This document shows positions 7,023 to 11,739 of a stretch of DNA of 11,739 nucleotides, piece by piece. The stretch covers positions 1-11,739 of the forward strand of contig JBDHFX010000057.1 in NCBI GenBank assembly GCA_039590215.1, written 5' to 3'. The position numbers were made by a program, and so were the translations under genes. Under the pieces are notes generated by a model. That model saw only the letters and a program-made list of their open reading frames with translations. It did no database searches and was not told where the DNA came from. This DNA comes from CAMYLR01 sp039590215. GTDB taxonomy: Bacteria; Gemmatimonadota; Gemmatimonadetes; JACCXV01; JAHWKZ01. Within the stretch, counting starts at the first letter, position 1, and every line of letters starts with the position of its first letter.

Positions 7023-7044
7023 GGGGCGTCAACGTTGACGTCTC
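7023..7044 (+). promoter_or_regulatory. Hairpin / perfect 14-base palindrome between the DUF3108 and dacB genes
   Basis: CGTCAACGTTGACG (7027-7040) is its own reverse complement. In RNA it extends to a 9-pair stem (two G-U pairs) with an ACGT loop. No T-run follows, so it is not a standard terminator. The right half contains TTGACG, a -35-like hexamer, so it could instead be an operator over a dacB promoter. Confidence 0.4.
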
Positions 7045-7077
7045 CTGAAAAGCCTTCCTAGCTTCGGCCTCTAATAG

Positions 7078-8592
7078 ATGTCCACACGCTTGAGACAAAT
7101 TCGATCGATCGCGACGGTGCTGGGGCTGTCGCTTTCCTCTGTGGTCGCGATCGCCAGTCGGCCCGAAGCGACGACGAACCAGTCTTCGATCCGGATCGCC
7201 GCAAGGGACACGCTTCCGTCATGGCTGGCCACGGTAGCAAGCGGCCCACTGTCCCGAGCACACTGGGGTGTAGCTGTATACGACATCGAGGCTGGGCGAT
7301 GGATCGCGCTTCACAACGCGGATCGGTTTTTCGTTCCCGCATCCAACCTCAAGCTGGTGGTGAGCGCCGTGGCCCTCGAACGATTGGGGCCCGATTTCAC
7401 CTACCGGACGACCGTCTACGCCACACGGCCGATCAGCTCTGACGGGACGCTGGATGGAGACCTCGTGCTGTACGGTCGCGGCGACCCGAACTTGTCCGGA
7501 CGCCATGCGCCGTCGATAACCTCGATTTTTGAATGGCTCGCTGATTCCCTGGTGAAGCGCGGCCTGAAGCGGGTCACCGGAGACCTGATCGCCGATGAGT
7601 CGCATTGGGATAGCGAGTACCATCACAGAGACTGGTCTGGCTTCGATCAGATGTGGTGGTACGCGGCACCCGTCGGGGCACTCGGGTTCAACGATAACAG
7701 CATCGATGTTTCGATCCGACCGGGGCCTCGTGCCGGTGTGCCACCGCTGATTGAGACTCAACCGCAGTCATCCTTCTATAGCCTGGACAACCTCGCAGTG
7801 ACCGGGGCGAGTGGCACAGAATCGACGTTCGATATGAAACGCGAACCGGGCTCCAATCGGATCACCACGTTTGGCGAACTACCGCTCGATGAGCGACCGA
7901 ACACGGCGTATGTCGCGGTGGTAGGCGCGGCCGACTATTCGGCGACGACTCTTCGAAGTGTGCTCGTCGACCGCGGCGTCGAAATCGAGGGTCGTGTCCG
8001 AACCGTGTCGGATCCGCTCGCCTCGCCGGTGCAGTCGGGCGACTCGATCGCGCTCGCCAACCATCGGTCGATACCGCTGGCGAGAGTGCTCGAGTCGATC
8101 AACGGCCGGAGCCAGAATTGGCACGCCGAACAGGTGCTAAAGACGCTGGGGCGGGAGGTCGCTGGCGCGGGAACGTGGAAGGCTGGACTCGAAGTTGAGC
8201 GCAAAACGTTGGCTCAGCTAGGAATGGATACGACCGCGTTTCTGTTACGCGACGCCTCGGGACTCTCGCCCGCCAATCTGACGACTCCCCGAGCGTTGGC
8301 GGAGCTGCTAACGACCATGCGCTCACGCCCTGATGGCGACGTTTTTGCGCGAACACTGTCGGTCGCTGGTCAGAGCGGTTCCCTGAAGGGGCGTTTTCGA
8401 GGTGGCGCCGGTCAGGGGCGGGTGCGAGCCAAGACCGGTTTCATCGCCAACGTCTACGCGCTGTCTGGGTATATGACCACGGTTTCCGGCCGTGAGTACG
8501 CTTTCAGTGTATTCGTCAACGGTGCCGGTTCGCGGGCCAACCCAGCCATCGATCGACTCGTGGAAGGGTTTATCCTTGGCTGGGCGCCGTAA
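7078..8592 (+). CDS. dacB: D-alanyl-D-alanine carboxypeptidase/endopeptidase, PBP4 family (peptidase S13)
   Basis: A periplasmic penicillin-binding protein that trims the terminal D-Ala of peptidoglycan stem peptides and cuts D-Ala-mDAP cross-links. It has 504 residues, normal for the family. An Arg-rich N-terminus and hydrophobic segment (about 8-26) act as export signal. All three catalytic motifs are present: SxxK as S89-N-L-K92 (VPASNLKLV), SxN as S345-Q-N347 (followed by WHAE, the conserved A-E), and KTG as K452-T-G454 (VRAKTGFIANVYALSGYM). The large insertion between motifs 1 and 2 typical of PBP4 is present. The ATG at 7078 has no clear ribosome site. The Kdo-kinase-like gene follows after 3 bases, so the two are almost surely co-transcribed. 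Confidence 0.95.
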   Translation: MSTRLRQIRSIATVLGLSLSSVVAIASRPEATTNQSSIRIAARDTLPSWLATVASGPLSRAHWGVAVYDIEAGRWIALHNADRFFVPASNLKLVVSAVALERLGPDFTYRTTVYATRPISSDGTLDGDLVLYGRGDPNLSGRHAPSITSIFEWLADSLVKRGLKRVTGDLIADESHWDSEYHHRDWSGFDQMWWYAAPVGALGFNDNSIDVSIRPGPRAGVPPLIETQPQSSFYSLDNLAVTGASGTESTFDMKREPGSNRITTFGELPLDERPNTAYVAVVGAADYSATTLRSVLVDRGVEIEGRVRTVSDPLASPVQSGDSIALANHRSIPLARVLESINGRSQNWHAEQVLKTLGREVAGAGTWKAGLEVERKTLAQLGMDTTAFLLRDASGLSPANLTTPRALAELLTTMRSRPDGDVFARTLSVAGQSGSLKGRFRGGAGQGRVRAKTGFIANVYALSGYMTTVSGREYAFSVFVNGAGSRANPAIDRLVEGFILGWAP

Positions 8593-8595
8593 CCG

Positions 8596-9369
8596 TTGAC
8601 AGACGATCCGACGCATCCTCCACCCGGATACGACCGCTGGCGACAGGGGTCACACACTGTTGTCGCCTGGCAATCCGCCGCAGATGACGTTCGCACAGCG
8701 ATCGATCAAGCCGGGTCGCTGAGTGTATGGGCCGCCAATCGATCGCAACAAAGGATCGACACCGGCCGTGGTTCAGTGTATCGGGTGCGGTTGGGAGAAT
8801 ACGACGCTGCGGTGCGCCACTTTCGACGCGGTGGTTGGATGGCGCCACTGCTTGGGGATCGGTACCTCGACTCGCCACCGCGGCCGTTTCTGGAGCTCGC
8901 CGTCAGCGAGCAACTTCGTCGCGCCGGTGTCTCTACGCCTCGCGTATTGTGCGCTGTCGTTACGTCGGCGCGCCCTGGCTACCGAGCCGACCTAGCAACC
9001 GAGTGGCTCGAACCGGGGCACGACCTGGAGGCGCTGTTGGCACCGAATCGGTACCCTGCGGACGTCCGCATCGCAGCCATGCGCGCGGCCGGCGCGTTGG
9101 TGGGTGATGCCCATCGATGCGGTCTTGACCATGCCGACTTGAACATCGGCAATGTTTTCGTGCAGCCGTTGGCCGACGGTCAGTGGGGGGCGTCTCTATT
9201 GGACCTCGATCGGGCGAGCTTCGCCGAACCGGATGGGGCGCGCGCAACCGCGAACCTAGAACGCTTTCAGCGCTCGCTCGAAAAGGTTCGCCGGGCTGGA
9301 CGCGTGACTTGGAGCAGTGTCGAACTCGACGCATTCAGACAGGCCTACGACGACGCGTCGGGCAGGTAG
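8596..9369 (+). CDS. 3-deoxy-D-manno-octulosonic acid (Kdo) kinase-like protein, WaaP/KdkA family
   Basis: A 257-residue member of the lipopolysaccharide kinase (Kdo/WaaP) family, which phosphorylates Kdo or heptose in the lipid A-inner core, using ATP at the inner face of the membrane. Evidence: the glycine-rich segment FRRGGWMAPLLGDRYL (about 76-91), the ELAVSEQLRRAGVSTPR helix, the catalytic loop HADLNIGN (D181, N186), and a DFG-like LLDLDRA (D203, D205). The start is a TTG at 8596, only 3 bases after the dacB stop, with no strong ribosome site. The 3' end overlaps the convergent CPBP protease gene by 25 bases. No other lipid A or Kdo gene is in the window, so the exact sugar substrate (Kdo versus heptose) is inferred from family alone. 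Confidence 0.87.
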   Translation: MTDDPTHPPPGYDRWRQGSHTVVAWQSAADDVRTAIDQAGSLSVWAANRSQQRIDTGRGSVYRVRLGEYDAAVRHFRRGGWMAPLLGDRYLDSPPRPFLELAVSEQLRRAGVSTPRVLCAVVTSARPGYRADLATEWLEPGHDLEALLAPNRYPADVRIAAMRAAGALVGDAHRCGLDHADLNIGNVFVQPLADGQWGASLLDLDRASFAEPDGARATANLERFQRSLEKVRRAGRVTWSSVELDAFRQAYDDASGR

Positions 9370-10169
9370 CTCGTCCCTCGCGGCGGGGAGCCACTCAGAT
9401 CCGTCTCGGACTCGGCGAACGGCCCACCCCCGGTTTGCCGCTCGATCCACGCCATCCCGACCAGCAACGCCAGACTCCCGGCGAGCAACGCCAATACGAT
9501 CGCCGACACGACCCAGGGGACGGCCCATTGGGACGGCGAGATATCTTCGGCCGGGAGCCGAATCAGGAGCAGCGAAACCGCATTGAAAAGGCCGTGCACA
9601 GCGACCGACGCCCATAGCGAACCGGTGGTGAGCACGAGCCACGCTAGCACGAGGCCAAGGAAGAACGTCGGCAACAATTGCCACGGGTTGTAGATATGAA
9701 ACACGGTGAAGAAGATCGCTGTCCACGTGCTCGCCGAGCGTGGCCCGCGAGTCCGGCTGAGACCTTGCAAAACTGCACCGCGAAAGAGCGCCTCTTCGAG
9801 CAACGGCGCCAAGATCACCGCCAAGACGATCGCCTCGGGGCTCCCCGTGTCAAGGAGACCGCGGAGAAACTCGGCGTACGCCTCCGGCACCGGAGCCAGG
9901 CGCTGAATGACAACGTACAACTCGCTGAAAACCGTCACGGATCCAACCAAAACCAAAAGGAGCGGGGGGATCGAGCGACGGTCCAGCGCCCTTATGGACA
10001 GTGATTCTCTCCAACCGCAATTGCCTCTCCAAACCACGAAAGCGATCGCCGCGGCAAAGGAGATCTCGGTCGGAAGTGCAAGGCGTACGATCTCCGGCCA
10101 GCCGGGAAACAACCATTCGGTGAGCTTCAAGAGCCAGTAACCCAACACCAGCGTGGCGGAGAGCACCAC
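9345..10169 (-). CDS. CPBP family intramembrane glutamic/metalloprotease (CAAX-like, Abi)
   Basis: An integral membrane protease of about 274 residues with roughly 7-8 hydrophobic segments. The family motifs are present: EExxFRG as E125-E126-A-L-F-R130-G, FTVFH with H158, and HGLFN with H192 and N196. These are the active-site residues of Rce1-type enzymes. Bacterial members process peptides or act in envelope homeostasis or bacteriocin immunity; nothing here selects among these. The start is uncertain: GTG at 10169 has no ribosome site, and the frame stays open upstream into the end of the PDZ gene. It lies 35 bases after that gene on the same strand, so the two probably form an operon. Its end overlaps the Kdo-kinase-like gene, convergently, by 25 bases. 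Confidence 0.92.
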   Translation of the reverse strand: MVLSATLVLGYWLLKLTEWLFPGWPEIVRLALPTEISFAAAIAFVVWRGNCGWRESLSIRALDRRSIPPLLLVLVGSVTVFSELYVVIQRLAPVPEAYAEFLRGLLDTGSPEAIVLAVILAPLLEEALFRGAVLQGLSRTRGPRSASTWTAIFFTVFHIYNPWQLLPTFFLGLVLAWLVLTTGSLWASVAVHGLFNAVSLLLIRLPAEDISPSQWAVPWVVSAIVLALLAGSLALLVGMAWIERQTGGGPFAESETDLSGSPPRGTSYLPDASS

Positions 10170-10204
10170 AACCGTATGGCTCAGGGTGAGGCCGTGACCG
10201 CGCT

Positions 10205-11338
10205 TCAGGACGCCTCGATGGTGAAGAAGATCTCCCGGCCTTGGCGCTCCACACTAAGATTGATCTCGCCGTTGTTGTCCCACGATTCGCCCATCTGTTG
10301 CTGAGCCTGTGCGACGTCTGTCCCGACTTCGCGACCTTCGATCGTGCGTACGACGTCTCCCTGCTGGACGCCGACCCGACCGGCTGACGACTCAGCATCG
10401 ACGTAGGCAACAAAGATCCGGCCATCGTGAGAGGCGCCGAGATCAAGACCGTAGTCGGTCCCGGTTACGCGCTCGCGCTCGGCCACTGGTTGGGCTGATG
10501 GATCTGTACTTTGACGCGCGTAGGCGTCACGTACGCGGAAGATCTCGCTTCCAGGAGGATTGTCCTCGAGCCATTCGGCCAGCGGCTGCCGCCGTGACAA
10601 CCGATGGCGGGGCTCCAGCTCGTCGATCACGTAACTATGATTGGGATTGTACGCCTGCCAGATCTCGTCCGAGACGGCCGCCGCCAACCGCTCTTGACCC
10701 CAGAGGTCCTCGATCGCCCGATAGGTGAGCCAGTTCACCATCGCTTCGGCCTCGAAGTTGCCCGGCGCCATGAACGGATGTTCGTATGCCAGGTCTCGTG
10801 GACCGGATGGTTCAAATTCGGGCGGATCGACGATGTAGTGCGTGATTTGGTGAGCGACCAACAGTACGCGGACATCGTCGTCTTCAGGTACTGGCACCGC
10901 GCGCCCGTCGGCTCGAATCGCCTCGAGTGCGATCACCAGCGGTCGCTCGATCGAGACCACTGGCCAGTGACGCACCAGGTAAACATCGATGTCCTGATAT
11001 GGCCAGCGAAGCCCGGCGAAATCGGTCACGCGCTGAAGAAATAGCAACCCCTCGCGGTCCCACCATTCAATGAGCTCGTCGGCGTGGTCACGAACCCACT
11101 CCACATCCTCGGTCAGCGCTTCCGGGTTGCCACGATACCGCTCGGGATATGCCATCGGCAGAAGCTCGGCGCCGCCCAAATGGAACCGGACCACTGGTAC
11201 TCGATCGGTCGATTGACCGCTGCTGGGCGTGACGTTGAGAACTGTCGATAGCGCCATCAACAACGACAGCAAGCCGATTCTGTAGGCGGCATGATGGCAA
11301 TTAGGCGGGCTGCTATATTCGTTGTGATCTTTTCTCAC
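10205..11338 (-). CDS. Exported gluzincin-like (peptidase MA-like) protein with C-terminal PDZ domain; HExxH reads HQITH
   Basis: A protein of about 377 residues. I chose the GTG at 11338: it has a ribosome site (GAGG, 8 bases upstream) and gives a signal peptide (RIGLLSLLMALSTVLNV, ending near GQS). Earlier starts would run antisense through the mrp gene. The middle part looks like a zincin: VRVLLVAHQITHYIVDPP, with H163-Q164-I-T-H167 where active members have HExxH. A possible third ligand is E196 or E198 in the helix NFEAEAMVNWLTYRAI. From about residue 290, a PDZ domain appears (YGLDLGASHDGRIFVAYVDA, then VGVQQGDVVRTIEGREV). Zincin plus PDZ recalls family M61. The changed Glu suggests an inactive or altered enzyme. 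Likely periplasmic. The family call for the middle domain is moderate; PDZ is firm. Confidence 0.75.
   Translation of the reverse strand: MRKDHNEYSSPPNCHHAAYRIGLLSLLMALSTVLNVTPSSGQSTDRVPVVRFHLGGAELLPMAYPERYRGNPEALTEDVEWVRDHADELIEWWDREGLLFLQRVTDFAGLRWPYQDIDVYLVRHWPVVSIERPLVIALEAIRADGRAVPVPEDDDVRVLLVAHQITHYIVDPPEFEPSGPRDLAYEHPFMAPGNFEAEAMVNWLTYRAIEDLWGQERLAAAVSDEIWQAYNPNHSYVIDELEPRHRLSRRQPLAEWLEDNPPGSEIFRVRDAYARQSTDPSAQPVAERERVTGTDYGLDLGASHDGRIFVAYVDAESSAGRVGVQQGDVVRTIEGREVGTDVAQAQQQMGESWDNNGEINLSVERQGREIFFTIEAS
11311..11319 (+). promoter_or_regulatory. Possible extended -10 promoter for mrp
   Basis: TGCTATATT fits the extended -10 pattern TGnTATAAT, about 60 bases before the mrp ATG; the -35 region (ATGATG) matches poorly. 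It lies inside the 5' end of the divergent PDZ gene. Confidence 0.3.
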
Positions 11339-11346
11339 TCTCGCAT

Positions 11347-11350
11347 CCTC
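11347..11350 (-). promoter_or_regulatory. Ribosome binding site of the PDZ-protein gene
   Basis: GAGG on the minus strand, 8 bases before the GTG at 11338. It supports this start over the much longer open frame that reaches 11644. Confidence 0.55.
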
Positions 11351-11378
11351 ACTGAACCCAGAAAACTCGTCGCAGACT

Positions 11379-11739
11379 ATGCCCGCGCAAGAAAAAGACG
11401 TCATCCGAGCGATCCGCCGTGTCCGTGATCCGGACAGCGACAAGGATCTCATCTCGCTCGGCCGGATCAAGGAACTGAAGATCAACGATGGCGGTGTAGC
11501 GTTCAAGGTCCTTGTGGATCCCGCCCAACCGCTATCGGAGACGGTTCTCAAGGAACTCAAGGGGCAAATCGGCGGTCTCGACGGTATCGAGAACGTGGCG
11601 ATCAGCCTCCAGGAGCAGCCCGGAACCGCCGCCGGGCCCGCCAAACGACCGTCGCCACAGCAGCCGATCGAGGGCGTGCGCCATGTTCTGGCTGTCGCCA
11701 GCGGGAAGGGCGGCGTTGGAAAATCGACCGTCGCCGTCA
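11379..11739 (+). CDS. mrp: Mrp/ApbC/NBP35-type iron-sulfur cluster carrier ATPase with N-terminal DUF59 (partial)
   Basis: A cytoplasmic P-loop ATPase that holds and delivers Fe-S clusters to target proteins. Only the first 120 residues are in the window; the full protein is usually 350-380. Residues 1 to about 80 are the DUF59/MIP18-like domain (VIRAIRRVRDPDSDKDLISLGRI, and so on). After a Pro/Ala-rich linker comes HVLAVASGKGGVGKSTVAV, with the deviant Walker A motif G109-KGGVGKS (second Lys K115) that marks the Mrp/MinD family. The ATG at 11379 has no clear ribosome site. It is divergent from the PDZ gene, with 40 bases between starts. Oddity: the DUF59 PACP motif reads PAQP, so the conserved Cys is replaced by Gln. 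Confidence 0.93.
   Translation, partial: MPAQEKDVIRAIRRVRDPDSDKDLISLGRIKELKINDGGVAFKVLVDPAQPLSETVLKELKGQIGGLDGIENVAISLQEQPGTAAGPAKRPSPQQPIEGVRHVLAVASGKGGVGKSTVAV

Noticed and set aside
9345..10169. CPBP protease as a phage-abortive-infection or bacteriocin-immunity gene
   Set aside because: The Abi name is historical; there are no toxin, bacteriocin or defence genes nearby.
11339..11644. Upstream extension of the PDZ-protein reading frame to 11644
   Set aside because: It runs antisense through the well-supported mrp gene and shows no protein-like features; a good ribosome site and signal peptide support the GTG at 11338.
1..11739. CRISPR arrays, tRNA or rRNA genes, insertion sequences, integrase or attachment sites
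   Set aside because: I looked on both strands and saw no spaced repeats, cloverleaf-like genes, transposase motifs or terminal inverted repeats.

Overview
The window is about 11.7 kb of GC-rich (about 60%, by eye) bacterial chromosome with genes packed on both strands and no stretch over 300 bases without a gene. Several products act at an outer membrane or in a periplasm: a DUF5916 beta-barrel, a Kdo/WaaP-type kinase, a PBP4-type carboxypeptidase and DUF3108. This points to a Gram-negative, two-membrane organism. The gene set and protein style resemble Gemmatimonadota, less likely Acidobacteriota; that placement is my inference and no marker gene in the window proves it.

Region by region. 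(1) 1-5414, minus strand: a run of genes read right to left. It has a BlaI-type repressor behind a clear sigma70-like promoter, a large DUF5916 outer-membrane protein with a CBM9-like domain, a secreted SnoaL/NTF2-like protein broken by a frameshift, a macrodomain ADP-ribose hydrolase, then an ECF sigma factor and its zinc-finger membrane anti-sigma factor (cut by the window edge). The sigma/anti-sigma pair has its own ECF-like promoter. (2) 5435-9369, plus strand: a soluble family 2 glycosyltransferase, a DUF3108 periplasmic protein, a PBP4/DacB carboxypeptidase and a Kdo-kinase-like enzyme, all reading the same way. This looks like a cell-envelope operon. (3) 9345-11338, minus strand: a CPBP (CAAX-type) membrane protease, preceded by an exported gluzincin-like protein with a C-terminal PDZ domain whose HExxH motif reads HQITH. 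(4) 11379-11739, plus strand: the start of an Mrp/ApbC iron-sulfur carrier ATPase, cut by the window edge.

The genes make best sense as envelope building and upkeep (glycosyl transfer, peptidoglycan trimming, lipid A/Kdo phosphorylation, membrane proteolysis) next to envelope stress sensing (ECF sigma/anti-sigma, BlaI repressor). I do not see a clear new defence or mobile system: no tRNA, rRNA, CRISPR, integrase or insertion sequence is visible. The points most worth a second look are the HQITH pseudo-enzyme with PDZ, the BlaI-to-DUF5916 pairing without a BlaR1 sensor, the broken SnoaL-like gene coupled to the macrodomain gene, the Kdo kinase tied to PBP4, and a roughly tenfold excess of the palindrome CGATCG throughout.
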